From NCBI GenBank assembly GCA_016794805.1, contig JAEUJI010000274.1, positions 1 through 46,346 on the forward strand: 46,346 nucleotides of DNA, in the 5' to 3' direction. The position numbers and the translations under genes were made by a program. This document shows, piece by piece, positions 1-9,821 of this stretch. The notes beneath the pieces are model-generated. The model saw only the letters and a list, made by a program, of their open reading frames with translations, searched no databases and was not told where the DNA came from. Position 1 is the stretch's first letter. Each line of letters opens with the position of its first letter. Source of the stretch: Gemmatimonadota bacterium. GTDB taxonomy: Bacteria; Gemmatimonadota; Gemmatimonadetes; Gemmatimonadales; GWC2-71-9.

Positions 1-364
1 CCGCCCCGACCCCTGGCTCCGGTCCCGGCTCAACCAGCTGGCCCGCACCGTCACATCAGACGCCGCAGGCGCCCCGGCGGCGCGCGCCGAACTGCAGCGG
101 ACCTTCGACGGCTGGCAGCCACTCGCCGGCCAGGTCGTCGCACTGGCCGACACCCTGCCGCTTGCCGCCGACGGCATCCCCGCCGCGCGAGCCCTGGGCG
201 AGCTCGGCCGGCTGGGCCGCGAGGCCCTCGATCGCCTGCAGCGCGGCGGCGGCGACACCAGCTGGCGCGCCGCGACCCGCACCCGGCTCGACAGCCTCGC
301 CGTACCCCAGGGGTTGCTGCGGCTCGCGGGAGTGCAGGCGGTGCGGATCCTGGTCGGGGAATAA
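1..364 (+). CDS. C-terminal fragment of an unidentified protein (5' end outside window)
   Basis: An open frame runs from base 2 to a TAA at 362-364, with no start inside the window. The 120 visible residues are Ala/Leu/Arg-rich and look alpha-helical, with several LxxLAxxL-like stretches. The end is a short hydrophobic run closing in RILVGE. I see no catalytic motif. Third-position GC is very high and matches the neighbours, so the frame is probably coding. It converges with the GH109-type gene, 44 bases between stops. A helical C-terminal domain of a glycoside hydrolase (for example a GH20-like enzyme) would fit that neighbour, but this is a guess from context only. Confidence 0.6.
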   Translation, partial: RPDPWLRSRLNQLARTVTSDAAGAPAARAELQRTFDGWQPLAGQVVALADTLPLAADGIPAARALGELGRLGREALDRLQRGGGDTSWRAATRTRLDSLAVPQGLLRLAGVQAVRILVGE

Positions 365-408
365 GGACCGCGACGGCAGCGGGAACGGCCCAGCCGCCCG
401 CTTCGCTC

Positions 409-1755
409 CTATTCCCCCACGATCGCCCAGGGCGCCCAGCGCTGCCATCCACCGCGGGTGAAGTCCGGGACTTCCTCGGGTCGTCCCTTGCGCGCCACCG
501 AACGGACGCTCAGCTCCACCATCGCCGACAGCGCCGCGGCGTCGTACACGTTCATGTCGGTAGGCTCCCCGCGCCGCAGGCACTCGATCAGCCGGTAGTC
601 CTCCAGGAAGTCCATGCCGCCGTGGCCCCGGTCCATCTTCTGGATCCGCTCCGAGCGCCAGAGCGGATGATCGAACTCGCGGTAGTAATCGTCCGCCGCC
701 TCCCAGTTGTGTCCCGGGCTCCGCCCCTCGATGTGCACCCGGTAGGGCCAGCCCGAGACGATCCCCTTCGTTCCCTGCAGCAGCTGCAGCCGGCTGTAGG
801 GCCGGGGGTTGTTGGTGTTGTGGGCCAGGTAGATCGTGCGCCCCTTCGCCGTCTGGATCAGGCTCACGTTCTGGTCGCCCAGGGCGTAGCGCTCCCGCTG
901 CCGCGGGTCGTCCGCGGCCAGGTGCTCCTCCCGCCAGCGCTGCAGTCCCCGGCTCGGGGAGCTCATCGACGTGACCCGGAGGAAGCGGTCCCCCCGGTTG
1001 ATGTCCATGCAGTTCGCCACCGGCCCGAGGCCATGGGTGGGATAGAGATTGCCGTTGTGGGTCACCGACCAGGCCCGGCGCCAGAGCCCCTCGCCGTCCG
1101 CCGCAAACTTGATCGCGCGCAGGTCGTGGAGATACGCCGCCTCCCCGTGCAGCACCTCTCCCAGCAGCCCCTGCCGGACCAGCTGCAATGCCATCAGCTC
1201 AAACCGGTCGTAGTTGCAGTTCTCCATCATGACGCAGTGCCGCTGGTACTTCTCCGCTGCCTCCACGATGGCCCAGCAGTCCTCCACCGTCATGGCCGCG
1301 GGGACCTCGGTGGCGGCGTGCTTGCCATGACGGAGCGCCGCCAGCATCACCGGCACATGCCACTCCCACGGGGTCGCGGTATAGACCAGGTCCAGCTCCG
1401 CCTCGGCGCACATCCGCTCGAAGTCCCGGGGACCCCGGGTGTAGAGCGCGGGCGCCGGCTGCCCCGCCGCCACCACCTTGGCGCTGGCGCGCTCCGCATG
1501 CTCCGGCCGGATATCGCCAACGGCCCGGAGCTCGACCCCTTCGAGGGCCAGCAGGTTCTCCAGGTGGACCGTGCCCATGCCCCCCACGCCGACCAGCCCC
1601 ACGCGCACCCGCTCCAGCGGTGGGGCCCGGAACGGCTCCCCGGGGCCCGCGAGGGGGGCCCGGGAGGGCCGTGGGATGGCCGGCAGGGTGGCGGCGCCGA
1701 GAGCGAGCGCGGCGCCGGCGCGGACGAAGTCGCGGCGGGCGGGGTCGTGCGTCAT
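409..1755 (-). CDS. Tat-exported Gfo/Idh/MocA-fold protein, GH109 glycosidase type
   Basis: 448 residues from ATG 1755. That start puts a twin-arginine signal (RRDFVRAG, then an Ala/Leu-rich stretch) at the N-terminus; an in-frame start 21 codons upstream would bury it. A Rossmann motif, GLVGVGGMGTVH, follows near residue 52. Stretches typical of the NAD-dependent alpha-N-acetylgalactosaminidase family GH109 are visible: TPWEWHVPV, EVPAAMT, MENCNYDRFEL and NLYPTHGLGP; the last has the Tyr-x-x-His spacing of the family active site. GH109 enzymes cleave glycosidic bonds by a transient NAD-dependent oxidation at C3. Folding with a bound cofactor before Tat export makes sense. The exact sugar cannot be read, and an ordinary Gfo/Idh/MocA dehydrogenase is the alternative. 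Confidence 0.85.
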   Translation of the reverse strand: MTHDPARRDFVRAGAALALGAATLPAIPRPSRAPLAGPGEPFRAPPLERVRVGLVGVGGMGTVHLENLLALEGVELRAVGDIRPEHAERASAKVVAAGQPAPALYTRGPRDFERMCAEAELDLVYTATPWEWHVPVMLAALRHGKHAATEVPAAMTVEDCWAIVEAAEKYQRHCVMMENCNYDRFELMALQLVRQGLLGEVLHGEAAYLHDLRAIKFAADGEGLWRRAWSVTHNGNLYPTHGLGPVANCMDINRGDRFLRVTSMSSPSRGLQRWREEHLAADDPRQRERYALGDQNVSLIQTAKGRTIYLAHNTNNPRPYSRLQLLQGTKGIVSGWPYRVHIEGRSPGHNWEAADDYYREFDHPLWRSERIQKMDRGHGGMDFLEDYRLIECLRRGEPTDMNVYDAAALSAMVELSVRSVARKGRPEEVPDFTRGGWQRWAPWAIVGE

Positions 1756-1916
1756 GGCTCCATCGGGGTCAGGGGGAGGTCCGGGACCGGGGTTTGGCCC
1801 AGCGTGTGCGGAATGCAACCTATCGCGTCTCCCGGTCCGTAGGTAACTCTAGGCGGGAGATGGGCCTGGGAAATAGCCCCCGGGCCCCGGGGGTGCTAGA
1901 ATCCCCGCCGTAGCCT

Positions 1917-1930
1917 GCGGCAATTGCCGC
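1917..1930. promoter_or_regulatory. 14-bp perfect palindrome upstream of the kinase operon
   Basis: GCGGCAATTGCCGC lies 29 bases before ATG 1960, in the 204-base spacer between the divergent GH109-type gene and the kinase operon. A second dyad (eight-base arms, CCCCCGGG and its complement, one central base) sits at 1877-1893. An operator or a 5'-UTR hairpin is possible; neither has further support. I saw no convincing -35/-10 pair. Confidence 0.3.
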
Positions 1931-1959
1931 CTCCGTCCACTGCCCCTGCCCGGTTCCTG

Positions 1960-3897
1960 ATGTCCGTGACCTCCGCCTGCATCCGCTGCCAGACACCACT
2001 CGATAACGGGGCCCGGTTCTGCCAGGTCTGCGGCTTGAGCGTGTCCGGGGAGCAGACGGCGCCCCTCCCGACCCTCGTCCAGGTGCTCCGCCAGGCCACC
2101 CTGGGGGAGTACGAGGTGCTGCGGGAGATCGGGCAAGGCGGGATGGCGACGGTGTTCCTGGCCCACGAGATCGCGCTGAACCGCAAGGTCGCCATCAAGG
2201 TCATGTCCCCGCAGCTGGTGCACGGCGCGGACATGATCGAGCGCTTCAAGCGCGAGGCCCGCACCGCCGCGAGCCTCAACCACCCGCACATCATCCCCAT
2301 CTACGCGGTGCGGGAGTCGCAGCACCTCCTGTACTTCGTGATGAAGTACGTGCAGGGACGCCCCCTCGACGCCATCCTGCGGGACGTCGGTCCGCTGCCG
2401 TTCCCCATGGTCCGTTCGATCCTCTGCGATATCGGCGCGGCGCTGGACTACGCCCACCGCCAGGGCGTGATCCACCGGGACGTGAAGCCGGGTAACATCC
2501 TGATCGACGAGGAGGGCTTCGCGGTCATCACCGACTTCGGCATCGCCCGGGCGGCGGAAGGGGAGACCCTCACCCGGAGCGGCACCACGGTCGGGACGCC
2601 GAGCTACCTGTCGCCCGAGGCCTGTTCGGGCGAGCCGACCGGCCCCCCCTCGGACCAGTACGCCCTCGGCATCGTGGGCTACGAGATGATCACCGGGCAA
2701 CTGCCCTTCAGCGCGGAGTCGAGCCTGGGCATGATGTACGCCCAGGTGCATTCGCCCCCGCGGCCCAGCGACCAGCTGCGCCCCGACTGCCCCCGCGACC
2801 TGCGCGACGGCATCATGCGGATGCTGGAGAAGGCGCCGGCGGACCGCTTCCCCACCCTGCGGGAAGCCACCCAGGTCATCTCCGGCGCCCGGCACTCGGG
2901 CCGCACCAGCGATGGCGCGCCGGTGGCGGACGATCACGTCCGGAGCCACATCGGGCTGCTGGCGGTGGCGCGTCCCGGGCGCCCCGTCGGCGAGGCGCGG
3001 CTCACCCCCTCGAGTCCGACCCCTCTGGCCCGGGTGGCCCCCAGCACCCGCACCGCGGCCCGGCAGCGCCGGGTCCGCGTCACGCGCATCCTCGGCGGGC
3101 TGTTGCTGGCCGGCCTGGGGGCACTCGCTGCCATGCTGGTCGTCCGGGGTCAGCTCGAGCGGGTGGCTGTGGTGGATTCGGTCCCGCCCACCGACACCCT
3201 CGCCGGGCGGCTCGACAGCCTGCTGCTCCGAGCCCGGGGGGCGGCCGAGTATGCCCGGGACCTCGCTGCCACCGCGGGGGCCACGCCGGCCTCGCTCGCC
3301 GCAGGCGACTCGATCAGGTGGGTGGCGGAATCGCTGGCGCTGGCCGGCGACAAGCTCGAGGCCACGGTCCTCCTGTCCCGCGCCGCGAGCCTCTGGAGCA
3401 CCGCGGCGCCCCCCGCGCCGCTGTCGGTCGCGCCGCAGGACACGACCACGCGCCCGCCGGCCCCTGCCCCGCCCGGCCCGGTCGTCCCCGCTCCCCGGCC
3501 CAATCCTACCGGCCGCACCGATCCGGGCAGCGCGACGACCTCGCCGGTGCCGATCCCCACCGACTCCGCCGCCGTGAGCCGGTTCTACGTGGAGCTGCAG
3601 CAGGCGATCCGCGCCCGCCAGCTCGGCGAGGTGCAGCGCCTGCTGCCGAACCTGACCGAGAACGAATCGCGGGAGTGGCGGGAGATCTTCCTGGACGACA
3701 ACATCGGGACCATCGAGCCGCTGTACGAGGTCCTGCTCGTCAGCCGGCAGGGTGAGGTCGTCTATGCCCGGGTCCGGGAGCAGCTCACCCTGGTGCGGGT
3801 GAACGGCAAGGTGGACCGCAAGCGGGATCGGGTCATCGCCACCCGCCTCACCCTGGGTCCGCAGGGGTGGCGCCAGATCCGCTGGGAGAAGCTCTGA
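1960..3897 (+). CDS. Zinc-ribbon Ser/Thr protein kinase with one transmembrane segment
   Basis: 645 residues from ATG 1960; an in-frame ATG 12 codons upstream would only add a Pro-rich leader. Residues 7-24 form a zinc ribbon (CIRC and CQVC). The kinase domain starts near residue 51 with glycine loop GQGGMATVF, then VAIK Lys80, HRD Asp174 (IHRDVKPGN), DFG Asp192 and GTPSYLSPE, so it should be active. One membrane helix is near residues 375-397. A Pro/Thr-rich linker then leads to a roughly 110-residue C-terminal region with no recognised motif, presumably extracytoplasmic. It is the first gene of a four-gene operon; its TGA overlaps the ATG of the VOC gene. Kinase inside and sensor-like tail outside is the bacterial PknB-type layout; ligand and targets are unknown. 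Confidence 0.93.
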   Translation: MSVTSACIRCQTPLDNGARFCQVCGLSVSGEQTAPLPTLVQVLRQATLGEYEVLREIGQGGMATVFLAHEIALNRKVAIKVMSPQLVHGADMIERFKREARTAASLNHPHIIPIYAVRESQHLLYFVMKYVQGRPLDAILRDVGPLPFPMVRSILCDIGAALDYAHRQGVIHRDVKPGNILIDEEGFAVITDFGIARAAEGETLTRSGTTVGTPSYLSPEACSGEPTGPPSDQYALGIVGYEMITGQLPFSAESSLGMMYAQVHSPPRPSDQLRPDCPRDLRDGIMRMLEKAPADRFPTLREATQVISGARHSGRTSDGAPVADDHVRSHIGLLAVARPGRPVGEARLTPSSPTPLARVAPSTRTAARQRRVRVTRILGGLLLAGLGALAAMLVVRGQLERVAVVDSVPPTDTLAGRLDSLLLRARGAAEYARDLAATAGATPASLAAGDSIRWVAESLALAGDKLEATVLLSRAASLWSTAAPPAPLSVAPQDTTTRPPAPAPPGPVVPAPRPNPTGRTDPGSATTSPVPIPTDSAAVSRFYVELQQAIRARQLGEVQRLLPNLTENESREWREIFLDDNIGTIEPLYEVLLVSRQGEVVYARVREQLTLVRVNGKVDRKRDRVIATRLTLGPQGWRQIRWEKL

Positions 3898-4316
3898 TGC
3901 CGACGCCTCCGTTTCACCTGGCCTTTCCCGTCCACGACCTCGCCGCCGCCCGCGCCTTCTACGGCGGCCTGCTCGGCTGCCCCGAGGGCCGCAGTTCCGA
4001 CCACTGGGTGGATTTCGATTTTCACGGCCACCAGGTCGTGGCTCACCTGGCGCCGGAGGAAACCGGGCGGGCCCGGGCCAACCAGGTGGACGGCAAGGAG
4101 GTCCCGGTGCGACACTTCGGCGTCATCCTCGAGTGGGAGGCCTGGCACGCGCTGGCCGAGCGCCTCCGCGCCGCCGGCGTGCGGTTCGTGATCGAGCCGG
4201 GCATCCGCTTCGCGGGGCAGGTCGGTGAGCAGGCCACCATGTTCCTGCTGGACCCCTCCGGCAACGCGCTCGAGTTCAAGACCTTCCGCGACATGAGCCG
4301 GATCTTCGCCCGTTGA
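3897..4316 (+). CDS. VOC (glyoxalase/bleomycin-resistance fold) family protein
   Basis: 139 residues. ATG 3897 shares its A with the TGA of the kinase gene, implying translational coupling. The N-terminus [19 protein letters not shown] and the C-terminal [15 protein letters not shown] are hallmarks of a single VOC unit of beta-alpha-beta-beta-beta repeats. The candidate metal ligands are the first-strand His (residue 6) and Glu in the LEFK stretch. Length is normal for the family, which includes dioxygenases, glyoxalases and antibiotic-binding proteins; no substrate can be assigned. Its place between a Ser/Thr kinase and a histidine kinase is unusual. Confidence 0.85.
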   Translation: MPTPPFHLAFPVHDLAAARAFYGGLLGCPEGRSSDHWVDFDFHGHQVVAHLAPEETGRARANQVDGKEVPVRHFGVILEWEAWHALAERLRAAGVRFVIEPGIRFAGQVGEQATMFLLDPSGNALEFKTFRDMSRIFAR

Positions 4317-6070
4317 GCCCGCCGCCGCAGGCCGGCGCCCCGCTGACCCCCGTGTCCTTCCCCCTCAGCGAACTGCACGCCGCGCTGCTCCAGGCCACCA
4401 TCACCCTGGGCCTGGTCTCCGTCTGCGTCCTCCTCTATGTCCGCTTCCAGAAGCCGCACTTCTTCTGGTGGGCCGTGGCGTGGACGCTGTACCTCGCCCG
4501 CCTCGGCGCCATCCTCATTTATGTGCAGACCACGCGCCCCTTCTGGCTCTATGCCCACCAGGTGGCCACCGGGTGGACCGCCCTCGCCCTGCTGTGGAGC
4601 GCCATGGTGTTCTCCCGCGGGGTGAAGTTCCGGCCGGCGTTCTGGCTGGCCGTGCTCTTCCCGCCGCTCTGGTCGTACTTTGCCATCTTCCACCTCGGCG
4701 TCGAGGAACGGTTCCTCTACGCCGCCCTCCCCGCGGTGCTCTTCCTCAGCGCCGCCACCCTCTGGACCGCCTGGGTCTTCTTCCGCTTCCGCCGCAAGAC
4801 GGGCTCGCCGGGGGCGCTGCTGCTCGGCATTGCGTTCCTGCTGTGGGGGCTGCACCACCTCGACTATCCCGTGCTCCGCGCCCGCGGCGCCTGGAACCCC
4901 TGGGGGTACTACCTCGACATCGTGTTCGCCCTCCTGGTGGGCGGCGGGATCCTGATCCTCGTCATCGAGGACCTGGAGCGCGGCCTGGGGGCGCTCTCCA
5001 CCCTGTCCGGGGACCTCCAGCGCGGGGAACAGGGGGTGGACGGCACCGGCGCCCTGCTGGGCCGCGCCCTGGTGCTGCCCGGCGTCCGGGGCAGCGCGCT
5101 CTTTGACCGGGAGCGCGGCGTGGTGGTGCGGGCGTTGTCGGCCTGCGCCCCCTGGGAGGGCCAGGCGCCGGGCGGCGATGCGATGGACCGGATCACCGAG
5201 GTGCTGGCGACCGCGCGGCCCAGCTCGGGCAGCAGCGGGGACTTCGCCTACATCGCGGCGCTGCCGGTGATGCGCCGGGACGTCGTGGCGGGGGTGATGC
5301 TGATCGTGGGGGACGCGCGCGATCCCTTCGCTGCGCTCGACACCCCCTTCCTCGTGGCGCTGGGACAGCAGGTGGGAGCGGCGCTGGAGAACACCGACCT
5401 CGACCGGCGGCTGCGGCGCCGGACCGAGGAACTGGAGCGGCTTTCGGTCCGGATGGTGGAACAGCACGAGGCCGAACGCCGGCGGCTCTCGCTCGAGCTG
5501 CACGACGAGACGGCGCAGGTCTTCTCCGCCGTGAAGCTGCAGCTCGGCATCGTGCGGGAAGAGGTCCCGCCCCCCCAGGCGGAACGGCTGGCGCGGGTGA
5601 CCGCGCTGGTGGACGAGGGCATGGCGAGCATCCGGAGCGTCACCGACCAGCTGCGGCCTTCGCTGCTCGACGACCTGGGCCTGCTCCCCGCCCTGCGGGC
5701 CCTGGTGACTGACTTCGGGGGCCGCACCGGCATCCCCACCTCCTGCACCCTGCCCGAGTCGCTCCCGCCGCTGCCCCAGCTGGCGGAGCTCGCGGTGTTC
5801 CGCGCGGTGCAGGAGGGACTCTCCAACGTGGCCCGCCACGCCGACGCCGATCGCGCCTCGGTGTCGCTCCGCACCAGCGGCCGGAGCCTGGTCATCGAGG
5901 TCGAGGACGACGGGCGTGGCATCGGCGGGGCGGCGGTCGAGGAACACACCGGCCTCGCCGGGATGCGGGAGCGCTTCTCCACCCTCGGCGGGGAGGTTAT
6001 TCTCGAACCGCGTCCCGACGGGGGCACGCGCCTCGCACTGACCCTTCCCCTTCCCGCCGGCCCGGGCTGA
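4313..6070 (+). CDS. Seven-transmembrane histidine kinase with GAF-like domain (NarL/DegS class)
   Basis: 585 residues from TTG 4313, which overlaps the VOC stop; GTG 4352 is a plausible alternative and keeps all domains. About seven hydrophobic segments fill residues 20-225. A GAF-like region follows (about 235-365), then a short coiled region and a HisKA_3 dimerisation domain with phospho-acceptor His397 in LELHDETAQ. The HATPase domain shows [10 protein letters not shown] (N-box), DDGRGIGG (G1) and GLAGMRERF (G2). Its TGA overlaps the ATG of the response regulator, so the two are certainly partners. The membrane part has no recognised ligand-binding motif, so the signal is unknown. Confidence 0.92.
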   Translation: MSPPPQAGAPLTPVSFPLSELHAALLQATITLGLVSVCVLLYVRFQKPHFFWWAVAWTLYLARLGAILIYVQTTRPFWLYAHQVATGWTALALLWSAMVFSRGVKFRPAFWLAVLFPPLWSYFAIFHLGVEERFLYAALPAVLFLSAATLWTAWVFFRFRRKTGSPGALLLGIAFLLWGLHHLDYPVLRARGAWNPWGYYLDIVFALLVGGGILILVIEDLERGLGALSTLSGDLQRGEQGVDGTGALLGRALVLPGVRGSALFDRERGVVVRALSACAPWEGQAPGGDAMDRITEVLATARPSSGSSGDFAYIAALPVMRRDVVAGVMLIVGDARDPFAALDTPFLVALGQQVGAALENTDLDRRLRRRTEELERLSVRMVEQHEAERRRLSLELHDETAQVFSAVKLQLGIVREEVPPPQAERLARVTALVDEGMASIRSVTDQLRPSLLDDLGLLPALRALVTDFGGRTGIPTSCTLPESLPPLPQLAELAVFRAVQEGLSNVARHADADRASVSLRTSGRSLVIEVEDDGRGIGGAAVEEHTGLAGMRERFSTLGGEVILEPRPDGGTRLALTLPLPAGPG

Positions 6071-6732
6071 TGACCGAACCAACCCTCCGCGTCATGCTGG
6101 TGGACGACCACGCGCTGGTGCGCGAGGGAATCCGCCACGTGCTGGCCGGCACCCCGGGGGTCGAGGTCGTGGCCGAGGCCAGCGACGGGGAGATGGCCCT
6201 CGAGCTGGCGCGGGATGCGCGCCCGGACGTGGTGGTGCTGGACCTCTCGCTCCCCGGCGCCGGCGGACTCGAAGTCACGACCAGGCTCCGGGACCTGCTG
6301 CCCGCGGTGCGGGTCCTGATCCTCTCGGTGCACGACCACCAGGAGTACGTGGTCGGGGCGGTGCGGGCCGGCGCCCAGGGGTACCTGCGGAAGGACACCA
6401 GCCCCTCCGAGCTGCGCGCCGCGCTCCGCGCGGTGGCCCAGGGCGAGTCGTACTTCTCACCGCCGGTGGCCCGGCACCTGAGCGCCGCGCTCCGCGGCGA
6501 TCCTCCCGCCGACGACGCCGGCACCCGCCTGGCCCGGCTCACGCCGCGGGAACGCGAGGTCCTTGGCGGCATCGCCGCGGGCGAGACCAGCCGCGCGATC
6601 GCCGCGCGCCTTGGCCTCTCCCCCCGGACCGTGGAGACCTACCGCGAGAACCTCGCCCGGAAGCTCGACATCAAGACCGTCGCGGGCCTCACCCGCTTCG
6701 CCGTCGAGGCGGGATTGGTGGAGGAAGGCTAA
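6070..6732 (+). CDS. NarL/FixJ-family response regulator
   Basis: 220 residues. The receiver domain (about 5-125) has acidic pair Asp12-Asp13, phospho-acceptor Asp58 in VVVLDLSLPG, and the Lys of GYLRKDTSP. A LuxR-type helix-turn-helix occupies about 155-215 (LTPREREVLGGIAAG, then SPRTVETYRENLARKL). The ATG at 6070 overlaps the TGA of the kinase gene. It should bind DNA as a phosphorylated dimer. Targets are not visible; the TonB receptor promoter 250 bases downstream is one candidate. Confidence 0.95.
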   Translation: MTEPTLRVMLVDDHALVREGIRHVLAGTPGVEVVAEASDGEMALELARDARPDVVVLDLSLPGAGGLEVTTRLRDLLPAVRVLILSVHDHQEYVVGAVRAGAQGYLRKDTSPSELRAALRAVAQGESYFSPPVARHLSAALRGDPPADDAGTRLARLTPREREVLGGIAAGETSRAIAARLGLSPRTVETYRENLARKLDIKTVAGLTRFAVEAGLVEEG

Positions 6733-6981
6733 GCCGCGCGTGAATCGTCCTTCATTTCCCGCACACCTCCACCGCCTGCCTCACATCCACCACCTGCCCC
6801 GGAGCGCCAGCCCCGCCACGACTTAGCGTCACACGCCTGGCACCGCCGCCGCGCGCGCCCACCGTAGTTGTACGGACGATCCCCCCGCAGCTTCACGAAT
6901 TTCCGCTCATCCTGCCGTGCGCTACCGTTGCCCAGCATTCGAATGGATGCGGACTCCCAAACCCTGCGGCCGGAACCTCCC
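6733..6981. other. Intergenic leader before the TonB receptor
   Basis: 249 bases between the response-regulator stop and the receptor start. I looked for a cobalamin or other riboswitch and for a strong hairpin and found none. There is no clear promoter either. An in-frame ATG at 6868 would lengthen the receptor by 38 residues but would place Arg-rich sequence before its signal peptide, so I treat this stretch as non-coding. Confidence 0.5.
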
Positions 6982-9147
6982 ATGCGCGCCACTCCTGTTG
7001 TCCTGGTCCTTGCGACGCTCGCCACCTCCCTCGCCGCCCAGGCCGCGCCGCCGCGCGTGAAACGGGACTCGATCCTCGAGCTCCCGGCGATGACCGTCAC
7101 CGCCACCCGGGACCTGCGCGAGGTGTTCCGCACGCCGGCGCCGGTGAGCGTCGTGGACTCGACCGCGCTCGCCCGCCGCCTGCCGGGGAACGTGACCGAC
7201 CTCTTCCTCGACCTGCCGGGGCTCGACGTCAACGGCGTCGGACCCAGCCAGGCGCGCCCGGTGATCCGGGGCCAGCTGGGCCAGCGGATCCTGCTGCTCG
7301 AGGATGGCATCCGCATGAACAACTCCCGCCGGCAGCAGGACTTCGGGGAAATTCCCTCGATCGTCGCGCTCGAGGCGCTGGGCAAGGTCGAGGTCGTGCG
7401 CGGGCCCGCCTCGGTGCTCTACGGCACCGATGCGATCGGCGGCGCGGTGAACCTCATTACCCGGCAGCCGCCCCGCTCGCTGGTGGGCACCAGCGTGCAT
7501 GGCAGCGCGGGCTACCGGTTCTCCGGCGTGGGGGACCAGCAGCGCCCCTACGGCGTGGTCGCGGGCAGCGCCGGCCGGTTCAACTTCCTCGCCTTCGGCT
7601 CCTACCGGGACGCCGGCTCCTACGTGGCACCCCCCGGCACCTTCGGCGACCTGACGCTCAAGAGCGGGGTCCGGGTGCGCGGCACGAAGGTCCAAGATCA
7701 GAACTACGCCTTCCAGCTTGGCTACGGCCTGGCCGAGCACCAGCACCTGTCGGTGCGCTACGAGCGGTACAGCGCAGATACGACCGGCTTCGGCTACGTG
7801 GACAACGCCGCCCTCGGCACCCCCAATGCGCCGGTCATCGACATCACCTATCCCGACCAGGGCGTGGACAAGGTGTCGGTGGGCTACACCGCCCGCGGCA
7901 TCTCCCTGCCGGTCGCGGACCGGGTGGACGTCACCGGCTACTACCAGAGCAACCAGCGCCACCTCAACCTCGACATCTTCATCCCGTTCGTCGGCCCTGG
8001 CCTGCCGCCCGGCGCGGGTCTGGTGAGCACCACCCGCAACTTCACCGACCTCAATACCGTGGGCTTCCGCGTGGAGGCCGCCAAGGCGGTGGGCACCCGC
8101 CACCTGCTCACCTACGGGGTGGACGGCTTCCGGGACGGTTCCACCAACACCGACACCCTGACGAACATCGTGGTCGGCTTCGGTCCGCCCACCCCGGAGG
8201 TCAGCACCACGCCGCAGGTCCCGAACGCGAGCTTCCGGAGCCTCGGCGCCTTTGCCCAGATGGAGTTCGGGCTGCTGCCGCGGCTCACCGTCATCGCCGG
8301 GGTCCGGGGCCAGAACATCCGGGCCGCCACCCGCGCCACGCCGGGGATCACCGCGCCGAACGTCACCAGCACCAGTTCGACCCTGGTCGGGAGCCTCAAC
8401 ACCAGCTACGCCCTGACCGAGCAGCTGTCGCTCATCGGCACGGTGGGGCGCGGCTTCCGCTCGCCCAACCTGGTGGAGCGGTTCTTCACCGGCCCCACTC
8501 CCGAGGGCAGTGGCTACCAGCGGCAGACGCCGGACCTCCGCCCCGAGACCAGCATCAACCTGGACCTGGGATTCCGGTTCCGGGGACGGCGGCTGCAGCT
8601 CGAGGTGTTCGGCTTCCGCAACGAGATTACCGACGGGATCGCGATCGCGCCCACCGGCGACACCATCCAGGGGCTGCCGGAGTACCAGAACGTGAACGTG
8701 AACAAGCTGCGCTACCTGGGCCTCGAGGTGGCGGGACAGGCGCGGCTGGTCGCGGGCTTCTCCGCCGCGGCAAACCTGACGGTCTTCGATGCCAAGGACG
8801 TGAAGGATCCGAGCAACCCGGTGGGACAGACCTACGGCAGCCGGGTGGGCGGCTCGCTGCGGTACGACCATCCCGACGGCCGGTTCTGGGCCAGCTATGA
8901 TGCGCGGTATTACGGACAGCAGAAGGACGTGTCGATCAGCTCCCCGGTGGGCGCCCCGACGCCGCGTTACGTGGTGCAGGACCTGCGCGCCGGCGCAAAG
9001 CTCTTCCGGGCCGGTATCACCAGCCACTCGGTGAGCCTCACCCTCTCCAACCTGGGAAACCGCCTCTACAGCGAGACGTCGAACACCAGCTTCTTCCGGC
9101 CGGCCCCGGGCCGGACGGTCACGGCGGGATACCGGGTGGACTTCTAA
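6982..9147 (+). CDS. TonB-dependent outer-membrane receptor
   Basis: 721 residues from ATG 6982, giving a signal peptide MRATPVVLVLATLATSLAAQ cleaved after an A-x-A-type site. A TonB-box-like stretch (LPAMTVTATR) comes next. The plug domain includes NVTDLFLDLPGLDV, ILLLEDGIRMN and VEVVRGPASVLYGTDAIGG. The barrel shows the family hallmark GRGFRSPNLVERFF and ends in an aromatic-terminated strand, TVTAGYRVDF. Such proteins import siderophores, heme, cobalamin, metals or glycans using TonB/ExbBD energy. The general look is of a heme/siderophore-type receptor, but the substrate is not determinable. Its stop overlaps the stop of the convergent DUF3592-like gene by four bases. Confidence 0.93.
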   Translation: MRATPVVLVLATLATSLAAQAAPPRVKRDSILELPAMTVTATRDLREVFRTPAPVSVVDSTALARRLPGNVTDLFLDLPGLDVNGVGPSQARPVIRGQLGQRILLLEDGIRMNNSRRQQDFGEIPSIVALEALGKVEVVRGPASVLYGTDAIGGAVNLITRQPPRSLVGTSVHGSAGYRFSGVGDQQRPYGVVAGSAGRFNFLAFGSYRDAGSYVAPPGTFGDLTLKSGVRVRGTKVQDQNYAFQLGYGLAEHQHLSVRYERYSADTTGFGYVDNAALGTPNAPVIDITYPDQGVDKVSVGYTARGISLPVADRVDVTGYYQSNQRHLNLDIFIPFVGPGLPPGAGLVSTTRNFTDLNTVGFRVEAAKAVGTRHLLTYGVDGFRDGSTNTDTLTNIVVGFGPPTPEVSTTPQVPNASFRSLGAFAQMEFGLLPRLTVIAGVRGQNIRAATRATPGITAPNVTSTSSTLVGSLNTSYALTEQLSLIGTVGRGFRSPNLVERFFTGPTPEGSGYQRQTPDLRPETSINLDLGFRFRGRRLQLEVFGFRNEITDGIAIAPTGDTIQGLPEYQNVNVNKLRYLGLEVAGQARLVAGFSAAANLTVFDAKDVKDPSNPVGQTYGSRVGGSLRYDHPDGRFWASYDARYYGQQKDVSISSPVGAPTPRYVVQDLRAGAKLFRAGITSHSVSLTLSNLGNRLYSETSNTSFFRPAPGRTVTAGYRVDF

Positions 9148-9821
9148 GCGCCGAGCCGGCGGCGCTCCTCCTCGGTGAGGGGCGTCGCGCTGTCGGCGGT
9201 TCGGAAGACCGGTACCTCGAACTTGGCGTAGAAGTCCACCCCCTCCCGCGCGGCGCGAGCCTCGAGCGACCACTGGATCGTGTCGCTCGAGTTGCGCTCG
9301 TCGGTCGGCTCCGCTTCTGGGGGGATGGCGAAAGCCACGGGAATCCGGATCACCCCCCGGTCCGCCACGGTGCCGGGGAGCTGCTGGGTGGCCTCCCACA
9401 AGCTGGTCTCGGTCGTCCGCCGCTGCTTCCCCGAACCGGTCACCACCTTGCGCACGCACTTGAGCGTCAGCACCACGTCGCTCTCCGCCTCCAGCCCGCG
9501 CTCGACGATGATCTGGCCCGCGATGGCCCGACCGATCACGCCGGGAAGGGTCGCCAGCGCGAACGTGGCCGCACCGTAGCGCCGGCGCCGGAGGATGGCG
9601 TGCACCGCGGCCGCCGCGAGCCCCACTCCGATCAGCGGGAACAGCAGCACGATGAGCCGCGCCCCGCCAGCAGACGGGTCCAGCACCGTCGGCACCGCGA
9701 TGGCCCAGGAGATCCCGTTCCAGAACAGCGCCACGGCGAGCAGCAGGCAGCCGGCATGGCGATTGGTATCCTGCAGCGTTCCGGATGCCCACTTCTTGTG
9801 CTGCCAGGGCGCCCCGCTCAC
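9144..9821 (-). CDS. DUF3592-like two-TM membrane protein
   Basis: 225 residues from GTG 9821, chosen because GTGA overlaps the stop of the upstream sulfurtransferase gene; an ATG at 9866 would push 45 bases further into that gene. Two membrane helices are near residues 23-44 and 55-78, followed by an Arg-rich turn. The C-terminal 140 residues are soluble and beta-rich, with LTLKCVRKVVTGSGKQRR and, later, IPVAFAIPPEAEPTDE. That arrangement resembles DUF3592-type proteins with an arrestin-like tail. Function is unknown. It forms a two-gene operon with the sulfurtransferase. Confidence 0.75.
   Translation of the reverse strand: MSGAPWQHKKWASGTLQDTNRHAGCLLLAVALFWNGISWAIAVPTVLDPSAGGARLIVLLFPLIGVGLAAAAVHAILRRRRYGAATFALATLPGVIGRAIAGQIIVERGLEAESDVVLTLKCVRKVVTGSGKQRRTTETSLWEATQQLPGTVADRGVIRIPVAFAIPPEAEPTDERNSSDTIQWSLEARAAREGVDFYAKFEVPVFRTADSATPLTEEERRRLGA

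Noticed and set aside
6733-6981. Cobalamin or other riboswitch ahead of the TonB receptor
   Set aside because: No B12-box-like or other conserved riboswitch core could be found in the 249-base leader.
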